DNA from: Ferrimicrobium sp.
GTDB lineage: Bacteria; Actinomycetota; Acidimicrobiia; Acidimicrobiales; Acidimicrobiaceae
Assembly: GCF_027364955.1 (NCBI RefSeq)
Contig: NZ_DAHXOI010000021.1
Location: 1 to 41,338 of the forward strand
Reading direction: 5' to 3'
Length of the DNA: 41,338 bases
Shown here: positions 24,655-32,695 of the stretch, piece after piece
Numbering within the stretch: position 1 is the stretch's first letter
Layout of the letters: every line of letters starts with the position of its first letter
The notes under the pieces: model-generated
What the model was told of the DNA's origin: nothing
The model's input: only the letters and a program-made list of their open reading frames with translations
The model's database searches: none
Translations under genes and position numbers: made by a program

Positions 24655-24687
24655 GACGCCTCTAGGCCACGATGACCCAGAGGCGTC
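24655..24687 (-). terminator. Intercistronic hairpin after the solute-binding protein gene
   Basis: GACGCCTCT (24655-24663) and AGAGGCGTC (24679-24687) form a perfect 9-bp stem with a 15-nt loop, 34 bp after the stop codon. It lacks a T-run, so partial termination or protection of the upstream mRNA is more likely than full termination. Such structures raise binding-protein levels over enzyme levels in ABC operons. Confidence 0.6.
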
Positions 24688-24720
24688 GAGTCACTTACTC
24701 ACCTCAAACTTTACCCAACC

Positions 24721-26565
24721 CTACTTCGTAAAGTACCAATCCTCTGGAGTGATGTACTCGTAGGGGCTCTGGGGTGTCGCACCGTGGAGGTTTGATGCGA
24801 TCTCCGAGAGTTGGACGTCAGTATCTGGCTGGTAGATCACCGGCAACTGCTTGGCCATGTAGTTCTGATAGGCATCAAGGGCCGCCTGGGCCTGGGTCCC
24901 GGAGGAGGTCAGTGTGGCCGCAATCAGGGTGTTCGCTTCGTTAGAGCTATAACTCCCATCGTTGGAACTCGCCCCGGCAGCAAACAGCGTCTCGCCCGAT
25001 GGGTAATAGTCAGGTGAATAGCTCCAACCACCTCCCCAGTTGGCCATCTCCCACGAACATGCCGCTTGGCTCGGGGTACAGGCCGCCGAGTAACTGATCA
25101 CACCGGCAAAGGGAGCCTCGCTGAGGTTGATCTTGACTCCGGCTTGTAGCGCTGCAGACTGGAAGGCGGTCATCTCCTCGGTGGCTGAATTCAGGCCCGA
25201 GATGTACTTGAGGTTAAAGTTCATCGTCTGTCCACTCTTGATGCCGGTGCCGCACTCGTTCGCTCCACTCCCTGAGGTGACGCACGTCATGACGCCGTTC
25301 ACCATCTTCCAGCCGTGCGAAGTCAACAGCTTCTTCGCATTGGTCGGAGAGTAAGGATACTGGACCGTCGTTGAGACAGCGTCATCAAAGGGATTCGGTG
25401 GTACCGTTGGCACTGGCGAGTAGGACGGTGTCCCATAACCCTTCAAGAAGGTCGTCACCCACTGTGATTGATCGACAAGTTCCTGGAGCGCCTGGCGCAC
25501 GTAGAGCTGTTTGAAGATCGGTCCAACCGTGGGGTTGTTGTAGTTGATCGGCATGTAGTTGAAGCCAAAGATCTGCCATGGGGCAAAGCTATAGCCCTCG
25601 CTAGCAACTCGCGACTTCTGCGGAAGGTCAGACACCGGCAGGTAGCCGTAGCTGATGCTTTTACCCGAGCTCAACACGTTAAACTCCGACGAGTCAGAGG
25701 TGAAGGGCAACTCAACAAACTCCGACAGGGTCGGCTTCGGTGATCCCGAATACTTCGTGTTAGGGACAAAGACTGCCTTGCCCTCAGTCGTAAAACTCGT
25801 CAACCTCCACGGACCATCGACCACTTGCCAAAGCGGATTGGTCGCATACGTCGACAAAGAAGTCGACGCTGTGTTTAAGAACTTGTAGACCGCCTGTGCC
25901 CCAGCGGTGGTCAAGTCTGGTGCATTGGGGTCGGTGGCACTTGGTGTTGGTGCCGAGGCCGAGGTCTTGTCCCAGGCCAGCGGTAACGGGACGAGCTGGG
26001 AGAGTTCATTGTAGGTAAACCAGCTCGGGCTGTAGGCCTTGTTGAGCTGCATGACAAAGGTGAGCGGTCCGGTCGCCTTATACGAGACGACGTTATCTGG
26101 AAAATAGCCAGGGACGTAGTCGAACCATTGGGTCTTGTTGGCCTCCAACAAGTTCATCCAAAACACGAGGTCGCGCGCGTCGACAGTCTCTCCGTTGGAC
26201 CACTTCCAGCCCTTCAGTTGAATAGTGACCGTCTTATCGCCGTTCGAGTAGACCGGTGCATCGGCAAGCGACTGCGAGTAGTTGATCTCAGCTTTGCCGT
26301 TCTTACCGAAGAAGTACAAGTTCCTAAACATCAGATTATCGAACTCATAGAGGTTCACGTTCGACTCATTCGCCCCATTCATGAGCGGAAAGATATACGT
26401 CGGTGGTGACAGCGGCTGTTCAGCGAAGTAGGCGACCCCACCTTGAACCTTGGTGGTCGATGACGAGGTCGATGACGACGAAGACGATGCGGTCGAGCCA
26501 CAGGCAGCGAGCAGCATGACGCTCGCTGCAGAGATTGCCGCAAACTTGATCCAACTAGAACGCAT
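24721..26565 (-). CDS. ABC transporter family-5 solute-binding lipoprotein
   Basis: 614 residues from the ATG at 26565, which has AGGGGG nine bases upstream. A lipoprotein signal is clear: K7, a hydrophobic stretch and the lipobox L-L-A-A-C with C22. A Ser/Thr-rich linker follows, then the SBP_bac_5 fold, with L-K-G-W-K-W-S-N-G-E-T-V-D-A-R-D-L-V-F near residues 115-135. This class binds oligopeptides, nickel or opines. It heads the operon with three amide/peptide hydrolases. No ABC permease or ATPase gene is found in this window, so it must use a transporter encoded elsewhere or serve as a sensor. Confidence 0.9.
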   Translation of the reverse strand: MRSSWIKFAAISAASVMLLAACGSTASSSSSSTSSSTTKVQGGVAYFAEQPLSPPTYIFPLMNGANESNVNLYEFDNLMFRNLYFFGKNGKAEINYSQSLADAPVYSNGDKTVTIQLKGWKWSNGETVDARDLVFWMNLLEANKTQWFDYVPGYFPDNVVSYKATGPLTFVMQLNKAYSPSWFTYNELSQLVPLPLAWDKTSASAPTPSATDPNAPDLTTAGAQAVYKFLNTASTSLSTYATNPLWQVVDGPWRLTSFTTEGKAVFVPNTKYSGSPKPTLSEFVELPFTSDSSEFNVLSSGKSISYGYLPVSDLPQKSRVASEGYSFAPWQIFGFNYMPINYNNPTVGPIFKQLYVRQALQELVDQSQWVTTFLKGYGTPSYSPVPTVPPNPFDDAVSTTVQYPYSPTNAKKLLTSHGWKMVNGVMTCVTSGSGANECGTGIKSGQTMNFNLKYISGLNSATEEMTAFQSAALQAGVKINLSEAPFAGVISYSAACTPSQAACSWEMANWGGGWSYSPDYYPSGETLFAAGASSNDGSYSSNEANTLIAATLTSSGTQAQAALDAYQNYMAKQLPVIYQPDTDVQLSEIASNLHGATPQSPYEYITPEDWYFTK

Positions 26566-26609
26566 TACCCGGTTCCCCCTTTTGCTAGGCACCCCGCCCA
26601 GTGTTTCCA

Positions 26610-26638
26610 ATACTAGCGGCATCTGGGCGATGTTGTAA
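26610..26638 (-). promoter_or_regulatory. Promoter of the solute-binding protein operon
   Basis: Minus strand: TTACAA (26633-26638), a 17-bp spacer and TAGTAT (26610-26615). Transcription would start near 26603, leaving about 38 nt before the ATG at 26565. Confidence 0.6.
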
Positions 26639-26656
26639 TCATCTTTACATTTTGAA

Positions 26657-26685
26657 TTGACAAATTTACTTTCCTTTCATAAACT
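26657..26685 (+). promoter_or_regulatory. Promoter of the reductase-amidase fusion gene
   Basis: TTGACA (26657-26662), 17 bp and TAAACT (26680-26685) form a strong promoter. Transcription would start near 26692, so the leader to the ATG at 26879 is close to 190 nt. The upstream in-frame TTG at 26657 lies inside the -35 box and cannot be a translation start. Confidence 0.7.
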
Positions 26686-26878
26686 GGAAACAGGAATCTC
26701 ACACCTTTGGGAGTCAAGACCGTTCAGTAAAGACCGGTCGAAGAATCGACATGACAAGTTAACGCTTGCCGCCAGGTACCTGTGTCTACCCGCCAAGGAA
26801 GCACTCGTGCCTTTGTGCAGCTGTTTGCGGGTAAGCGATGGCTACCCAAAAGTCCAGAATCCAGAGAGGAGCAGGTCC

Positions 26879-28996
26879 ATGCAGATGACGATTGTGGGAG
26901 CTGGAGCCATCGGAGGAATGATCGGGGCACATATGGCCGCCGCCGGTCATGACATCACCCTGTGCGATGTTGATCATGCGCACATCGATGCCATCCGATC
27001 GCACGGACTCACCATCGAGGGTCCCATCGCGAGCTTCACCGTCCATCCCAAGGCGATCTATGCCGAAGAGCTCGATGGTCTCCATGACTGCATCGCCCTG
27101 GCCGTCAAGAGCCACCACACCGCAACCGCTAGCGCACTCGTCGCCGAGCACCTCAGCCCAGATGGAGTCCTCCTGACCGTGCAGAATGGTCTGACCCTCG
27201 ATACGGTTGCCCAATGTGTCGACCGCTCACAGATCGTCACCGCCTTCATCAACATTGGTGCAGATGTCATGGAACCAGGGCTCATCCGACAGGGCAACAT
27301 CGCCGCCTTCTACGTCGGAGAGCCCTTTACCAACGAGGTGACCGATCGTGTACGTCGTCTCGTCGAGGCACTCCCGTATGCAAAAAGTACCGACAACATC
27401 ATGGGTTACCTCTGGGGGAAAGAGGCCTATGGGGCGATGCTCTGGGCGGGTGCCGTCTCCGATCTCTCCATCGCCCAGTCGCTCTCCGATCCTCGTTACC
27501 ACGACCTCATGATCGCCATCGCGCGTGAGGTGCTTGATCAGGCACCGGTCAAGCCAGAGGGTTTTGATGGCTTTGAACCCATGGATCTCGAGGGTTCCCT
27601 CGTACGGCTCGCCGCATTCAACGCCAAGAGCGCCAAGTCACACAGCGGCATCTATCGCGATCTCATGGTGCGTCGACGACCAACCGAGGTAACCGAGTTG
27701 CTGAACGACCTTACGGGACCACTCACCACCCACGTCGGCCGAATCATCCAGGCCATCGAGCGTGGCGAGCGAACGTGCGAGGTGGCCAACCTCGACCTCG
27801 TCAACGCCTACTATCGAGCTCATCGTTTCGCCGAACCTCTCCACGCGATTGTCCACTACCTTGATGCCCCACGACGGGCGGAGTCAGGACCTCTCCACGG
27901 CTACCAGATCGGCGTCAAGGATCTCATCGCTGTCGCTGGCACTCCTCTTGGCAATGGAAATCCTATCGATATGAGCGGCCCCCCCTCCAAGGTGGAGGCA
28001 CCGGTGATCACCAAGCTTCGCGAGGCCGGTGCCGATATCTTCGCTACCACCTCCCTCCTCGAATATGCCTTAGGCTCTCCCCATCCGGATCTGCCAGACG
28101 CTCGCAATCCGGTTGCCCCCGCGCTCACCGCTGGAGGTTCAAGCGGCGGCTCCGCGGTCATCGTCGCGGTCGGAGCTGCCCAAATCGCGCTCGGTACCGA
28201 TAGCGGTGGCTCGGTACGGATTCCCGCCCATTACTGCGGCGTGGTCGGCTTCAAGCCAACCTATCAGCGTCTCTCGCTACGTGGCGTTACTCCGCTGTCA
28301 CCGACCCTTGACCACCTTGGCATCCTCACCCGAGACGTCGCCACCGCCAGCCGGTGTTATCAGATCCTCACCGACGCCAACGAGGCAACGTCAGCATACC
28401 CACGACCTCGTCTTGGCTTTGTCGCTGGACAGCTCGATGACGATCTTCTCGATGAAACCGTGGCGAACGCATTACATCGCGTACTCGCTCTGCTGGGTGA
28501 GGCCGGGTACGAGCTCGACGAAGTGAACCCTGAGCCCTTCGAAGAACTCGATCGCTGTTTCGAGACCATCATCTCCTACGAGGCGTATCAGATTCATGCC
28601 CCCCAGCTCCTGGCCGATCACGCACACTTTGGGAAAGAGACCGCGAGGGTACTCGCCCTCGGAGGTGACATCACACCAGCACACTACGAGCATGCGCTTC
28701 AAGAGCGAACAGCGGGAATCGAAGCACTCATTGCCGCCTCGAACGGTATCGACATGCTGATCGGCCCGACCGCCCCAATGGTGGCCCCAGGCCAGAACCC
28801 GTCGATCGACACTCCAGAGGGATACCTTGAGGGAGTGATGACCCGTGCGTATAACCTGACTGGGCAACCAGCCATCTCGATCCCGATACCAGGTTCACGC
28901 CTTCCTGTCGGCCTACAACTCGGTACTGCCTTCGGGGAGGATCTTGCACTGCTTCACTGGGCAGCCGAAATCGAAGAACTCCTCCAACGAGCGTAA
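26879..28996 (+). CDS. Fusion of ketopantoate-reductase-like protein with amidase
   Basis: One uninterrupted 705-residue frame from the ATG at 26879 (AGGAG eight bases upstream). Residues 1 to about 310 are an ApbA/PanE-type NADP-dependent reductase, with G-A-G-A-I-G-G at 7-13, V-Q-N-G-L in the centre and a Lys in W-G-K-E-A-Y at about residue 183. From about residue 340 an amidase-signature domain begins: P-L-H-G-Y-Q-I-G-V-K-D-L holds the catalytic Lys, T-A-G-G-S-S-G-G-S-A the cis-Ser, and G-T-D-S-G-G-S-V-R-I-P-A the nucleophilic Ser. The amidase lacks the usual N-terminal helical segment, so the reductase replaces it. It is divergent from the peptide/amide operon. Reaction and substrate are unknown; cleavage of an amide coupled to reduction of a 2-keto acid is imaginable. 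Confidence 0.85.
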   Translation: MQMTIVGAGAIGGMIGAHMAAAGHDITLCDVDHAHIDAIRSHGLTIEGPIASFTVHPKAIYAEELDGLHDCIALAVKSHHTATASALVAEHLSPDGVLLTVQNGLTLDTVAQCVDRSQIVTAFINIGADVMEPGLIRQGNIAAFYVGEPFTNEVTDRVRRLVEALPYAKSTDNIMGYLWGKEAYGAMLWAGAVSDLSIAQSLSDPRYHDLMIAIAREVLDQAPVKPEGFDGFEPMDLEGSLVRLAAFNAKSAKSHSGIYRDLMVRRRPTEVTELLNDLTGPLTTHVGRIIQAIERGERTCEVANLDLVNAYYRAHRFAEPLHAIVHYLDAPRRAESGPLHGYQIGVKDLIAVAGTPLGNGNPIDMSGPPSKVEAPVITKLREAGADIFATTSLLEYALGSPHPDLPDARNPVAPALTAGGSSGGSAVIVAVGAAQIALGTDSGGSVRIPAHYCGVVGFKPTYQRLSLRGVTPLSPTLDHLGILTRDVATASRCYQILTDANEATSAYPRPRLGFVAGQLDDDLLDETVANALHRVLALLGEAGYELDEVNPEPFEELDRCFETIISYEAYQIHAPQLLADHAHFGKETARVLALGGDITPAHYEHALQERTAGIEALIAASNGIDMLIGPTAPMVAPGQNPSIDTPEGYLEGVMTRAYNLTGQPAISIPIPGSRLPVGLQLGTAFGEDLALLHWAAEIEELLQRA

Positions 28997-29069
28997 CCGA
29001 GAGCCTCTTGCACGGCTTTGCCCGCAAAGAGTGCAACAGCTCTTCACCTGCAACGAGAGGCAGGCGTCA

Positions 29070-29113
29070 TCTGCGACGCTGTATCTCATGGTCTGCGACG
29101 CTGGGTCTCATGG
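29070..29113. repeat. Two tandem 22-bp repeats at the 3' end of the DUF885 gene
   Basis: 29070-29091 and 29092-29113 differ at two of 22 positions; a third copy starts TCTACGA and fades. The second unit includes the DUF885 stop codon region at 29108-29113. The convergent gene ends 80 bp away. Confidence 0.65.
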
Positions 29114-30832
29114 TCTACGAAGGTCTGAGGTGCTGTGCACCCATGCTTCTACCACTGAGGCTGCCACACCGAGTGGAATCGCTCCTTGGCCGAGTATCAC
29201 ACCGTGGAAGTCCCGAATATCAAAGTCACTACGCAACCGTCGCTCGGCCTCCTTTCGAAGGCGTCCGATCTCTCGACGTCCCACCAAGTACGCGGTGGCC
29301 TGCCCTGGCCAGCCGATATAGCGATCGATCTCATTGGTGATGTTGGCCATATTGGTGGCGCTATTTTCCCACATGAACTCGATAGCTCGTTGCCTGGACC
29401 ATCCATAATAGTGCATACCGGTGTCGACGACACACCGACTGGCACGCAACGCCTCAAAAGACAACATGCCAAGACGGGCGAGATCACCACTGTAGAGCCC
29501 CATCTCGTCGGCGAGGCGCTCGGCGTAGAGCCCCCATCCTTCGACAAAGGCGCTCACCTCTGCGTCAAGGTAACGCCGAAACGCCGGCAACTCAGTGAGC
29601 GTCTGCGCGGTAGCGATCTGGAGATGATGCCCCGGCACACTCTCATGGAAGGCCAAGGCTTCGTACTCATAACGGAAACGTTCAGTAGGAACCGTCGTCA
29701 AGACACAGTGAGCGCCGGGGCGAGTACCGTCGTCTGAGGGACCTCGATAATACGCAAGGGCGGCGTTCTCTGCCTCGGCCGTCGAGATCTCTTCCACGAC
29801 GCAGCGAGCAATCGGCCGGTCTGGGAACCATTGCGACTGCGCTTGTTCGGCCGTCGCCAAGGCCCTCGTCACCACCTCGATGATCTGGGAACTATTCTCA
29901 AACCGTAGGCTCTGGTCTCCTCGCAACCGATCGAAAAGACTTCGTCGATCGCTGATGCCAAAGACACGGTTGCCCACCTCGGCCCACTCCTCATCAAGTC
30001 GGGCAAGCGTCTCAAGCCCCAAACGATGAATCTCTTCGGGGGTCATTGCCGTCGTGGTATGGCGAAGGAGCGCCCGGGTATAGAGTTCCTGCCCGTCACC
30101 GAGCACACAAAGACCTACCTCCTCATCGCCGCGGGCATGCGCCGTCGGATCGCCAGCAAGATAGTCACGAACCGCAGCAATCGCCGGCCGGATTTCTCGA
30201 TGGACGAGGTCGCGAATCCGTTCGCGTTCACCCTCAAAGCCAGCGGGTAGCGCTACATTGATGAACAAGTCATGGGCATCATCGAGCCCAAGATGGCCGT
30301 CGAGCTGGGCTATCGCTTGGTGGACACCGGCTGCAGTGGAGAAGTGTCGTTGCCTATCCGCCTCCTGGTAGCGGTCACGGATCGTCAAAAAAAGTGCCGG
30401 CAGTTGGCGCAGTCGCTCGAGATAGCTTTCGACCCCCGATGCGTCAGCGAGCACAGCAGTTGGGACGGTCTGAAAGATCCTCGCCTGTGGGGATACGTAC
30501 CCGCCAGCCGAGATATTCCGGGCCCAGAGCTCGTCTTCGAGTTCCGTGACGGCGCCATAAGCAAGAGCGTCCATCACCTCGAGGTTGATTCGTTCTGTGA
30601 AGGCCAGCCCTTCGCCGCTGGTCTCGGCGTCACCGAGGAGTGTCTCGATGCGGCTCTGGATGGCACGATATCCTTGAGCCGTCGCGTGCTCACCCTCGGG
30701 TGTCAGATCGGGTAGCTCACCATCGAAGGCATGGAGGCCGAGTTCCGTCGCCGTTAGCGGGTCACGGCTGTGCTTGTGCGCAAAGAAGTCATCGTTCAAG
30801 CTGACGAGCTCTTGGTGGATGTTGTCGGTCAT
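29108..30832 (-). CDS. DUF885-family zinc peptidase-like protein
   Basis: 574 residues spanning the full DUF885 fold, which is all-helical. The signature A-L-A-F-H-E-S-V-P-G-H-H-L-Q lies at about residues 391-404 and gives an H-E-x-x-P-G-H-H zinc motif. Later family blocks are T-G-M-H-Y-Y-G-W-S and G-W-P-G-Q-A-T-A-Y. The ATG has GAGGAGG directly upstream. Proteins of this family are thought to be metallopeptidases, and it stands convergent to the amidase fusion gene, so a role in the same peptide breakdown is possible. No signal peptide is seen, hence it is probably cytoplasmic. Confidence 0.87.
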   Translation of the reverse strand: MTDNIHQELVSLNDDFFAHKHSRDPLTATELGLHAFDGELPDLTPEGEHATAQGYRAIQSRIETLLGDAETSGEGLAFTERINLEVMDALAYGAVTELEDELWARNISAGGYVSPQARIFQTVPTAVLADASGVESYLERLRQLPALFLTIRDRYQEADRQRHFSTAAGVHQAIAQLDGHLGLDDAHDLFINVALPAGFEGERERIRDLVHREIRPAIAAVRDYLAGDPTAHARGDEEVGLCVLGDGQELYTRALLRHTTTAMTPEEIHRLGLETLARLDEEWAEVGNRVFGISDRRSLFDRLRGDQSLRFENSSQIIEVVTRALATAEQAQSQWFPDRPIARCVVEEISTAEAENAALAYYRGPSDDGTRPGAHCVLTTVPTERFRYEYEALAFHESVPGHHLQIATAQTLTELPAFRRYLDAEVSAFVEGWGLYAERLADEMGLYSGDLARLGMLSFEALRASRCVVDTGMHYYGWSRQRAIEFMWENSATNMANITNEIDRYIGWPGQATAYLVGRREIGRLRKEAERRLRSDFDIRDFHGVILGQGAIPLGVAASVVEAWVHSTSDLRRP

Positions 30833-31086
30833 GGATCCTCCTCGATGCTCACCCTAGGCGACAAATGAAGATCAACCACCAGGAAACATCATTTCTGTAT
30901 TATTACGTTCAACAAACAACCGCTCTCGCAAGTCAATCGGTTGCACCCTTGCCCAGGTACGTTGCCATCTACCGTAGCACCAGCCGTGCCAGCGACCTCC
31001 ACACCGGTAATGCACAAGGGCCCGGAGGCATCAGCGACGACTCCCAAGCTAGCCATGGCATCGCAAGATCCCAGGTAAGCCGTCCT

Positions 31087-31785
31087 TCAAAACAGTGCAC
31101 TCCCACCATCGATCGAAAGGGTTTGACCCGTGATCCAGCTGGCGTGTTCAGACACGAAGAAGGAGACGCCATGGGCGATATCCGTTGCTTGACCCAATCG
31201 TCGGAGCGCAATACCCTCGACCAATCGCCGCTGACCCTCCTCCCCGTAGGACTCCCACTGCGCGATCGTGGTGGGGTTGGAGAGGACAAAACCCGGTGCA
31301 ATAGCGTTGACCGTGATGGAGTAGGGACCGAGTTCATGGGCCATCTGCCGGGTGAAGCTGATCTGGGCGGCCTTGGAACTAGCGTAGGCTTGAATTCCCG
31401 TCAGCGAGACACTCCTCCCTGCCCCCGAGGAGATCGTGACGATCCTTCCCCAGCCGCGATGCTTCATTCCCCCAACGACCGCACGTACACAGTGGAAGGT
31501 GCCAGTCAAGTTGACGTCGATGATCGCCTGCCAATCGGCGTCAGTCACCGCCTCAAGCGGCTGGTGGACCTGACCAAGTACACCGCCGGCACTGTTGACC
31601 AGGATGTCGATGGGAGGAGCGGCGGCGACAAATCGCTCGACAGACGCTGCGTCCGTGACATCCATCTCATCACGATCCGTTCTCAGCACCTCAAGTCCAT
31701 CTGCCTCCAGTTGGTCCGCAATCGCACGCCCGATTCCCTGGGCGGTGCCGGTCACTAGAGCGACCGGCTTTGCTGGTCGAGACAT
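31087..31785 (-). CDS. Short-chain dehydrogenase/reductase (classical SDR)
   Basis: A 232-residue classical SDR. T-G-T-A-Q-G-I-G (12-19) is the cofactor loop. R-T-D-R after beta-2 leaves the cofactor choice open. N-S-A-G replaces the common N-N-A-G, and catalytic S and Y-A-S-S-K follow. It ends with L-S-I-D-G-G-S-A. A strong GAAGGAGGAGT precedes the ATG. It resembles FabG-like reductases but stands alone, so no pathway can be assigned. Confidence 0.87.
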   Translation of the reverse strand: MSRPAKPVALVTGTAQGIGRAIADQLEADGLEVLRTDRDEMDVTDAASVERFVAAAPPIDILVNSAGGVLGQVHQPLEAVTDADWQAIIDVNLTGTFHCVRAVVGGMKHRGWGRIVTISSGAGRSVSLTGIQAYASSKAAQISFTRQMAHELGPYSITVNAIAPGFVLSNPTTIAQWESYGEEGQRRLVEGIALRRLGQATDIAHGVSFFVSEHASWITGQTLSIDGGSALF

Positions 31786-31816
31786 CTACTCCTCCTTCAC
31801 TTCCATCAATTAACCC

Positions 31817-31840
31817 CCGTAGCTAGCACCCTAGCCACGG
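31817..31840 (-). terminator. Hairpin between the two-component operon and the SDR gene
   Basis: CCGTAGCTAG and CTAGCCACGG pair with one mismatch around a 4-nt loop. On the minus strand it follows the response regulator stop by about 220 bp and precedes the SDR start by about 30 bp, so it could end the operon transcript or lie in the SDR leader. The downstream T content is low. Confidence 0.4.
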
Positions 31841-32062
31841 TTTGGATGGCCGACAGTCGTCTCGGCCGGTTGCGATCGCCCCCAGCGCCAGCGGCGAGAA
31901 CAGTAGGTACCTCGAGGGGGTGCGCGATGACCCCACACATGCGTGCTACTCGACCGTCTTCGCTGCACCTTATCCTGCCGTCGGAGGCCCCACGAGCACC
32001 CTTTGCCTGCCACGCGTCCGGTACGAGGTATCGCCGAGGCGTTCGAGCACCTACGACGTCAA

Positions 32063-32695
32063 CTACGCGCGGTAGACCGCACTTCGATCAAGGTACCCAC
32101 GGTCGATAGCGACGACGACCGCCTGCGTCCTTGTGCTCACACCGAGTTTTGTAAAGATACGGGAAAAATAGGTCTTCACCGTTGGCTCGCCGATACCCAA
32201 CGCACCCCCGATGACGGTGTTGGTGGCGCCGGAGGCAGCCAGTCGAAGTACCTCCAACTCGCGCTGGGTCAGGAGTGCGTCATGGTGTAAGTCACGAGAG
32301 ATTCGCATGCTGAGCGCAGTGGCATAGTAGGTCTGTCCGCGTGCGACGCGACGGATAGCGTCAAAGAGGATCGACTCCTCCACGTCCTTCAAGAGATAGC
32401 CCTTGGCACCCGCCGCCAACGCCGAACGGACAAGTGCTGGCTCATCATAGGTAGTCAGCACCAGCGCGTTCGCTTGGGTCCGATCACGCACCCAAGCGAC
32501 AAGGCTCGAACCGTCTCCGTCCTGGAGTTTGAGATCACAACACACGACATCGGGTTGCGTTGCAGTGACCACCTGTTTGGCCTGGCTCACGCCTGAGGCT
32601 TCGCCGACGATCGAGCAGTCTGGCGCCTTGGCCAAGATACCGAGCAATCCACGGCGAACGATCGTGTGGTCATCCACGATGACGACTTTGATCAT
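32063..32695 (-). CDS. NarL/FixJ-type response regulator
   Basis: 210 residues. A receiver domain starts V-V-I-V-D-D-H; the phosphoacceptor is D54 (V-C-C-D-L-K-L), with T in V-L-T-T-Y and K in L-L-K-D completing the switch. A LuxR-type HTH follows from about residue 140: L-T-Q-R-E-L-E-V-L-R-L-A-A-S-G and G-I-G-E-P-T-V-K-T-Y-F-S-R-I. The ATG overlaps the kinase stop (ATGA). The pair has no obvious target next door, and the signal is unknown. Confidence 0.95.
   Translation of the reverse strand: MIKVVIVDDHTIVRRGLLGILAKAPDCSIVGEASGVSQAKQVVTATQPDVVCCDLKLQDGDGSSLVAWVRDRTQANALVLTTYDEPALVRSALAAGAKGYLLKDVEESILFDAIRRVARGQTYYATALSMRISRDLHHDALLTQRELEVLRLAASGATNTVIGGALGIGEPTVKTYFSRIFTKLGVSTRTQAVVVAIDRGYLDRSAVYRA

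Noticed and set aside
26657-26878. N-terminal extension of the reductase-amidase protein
   Set aside because: The upstream TTG lies in the -35 box, the extension is not reductase-like, and a good ribosome site precedes the ATG at 26879.
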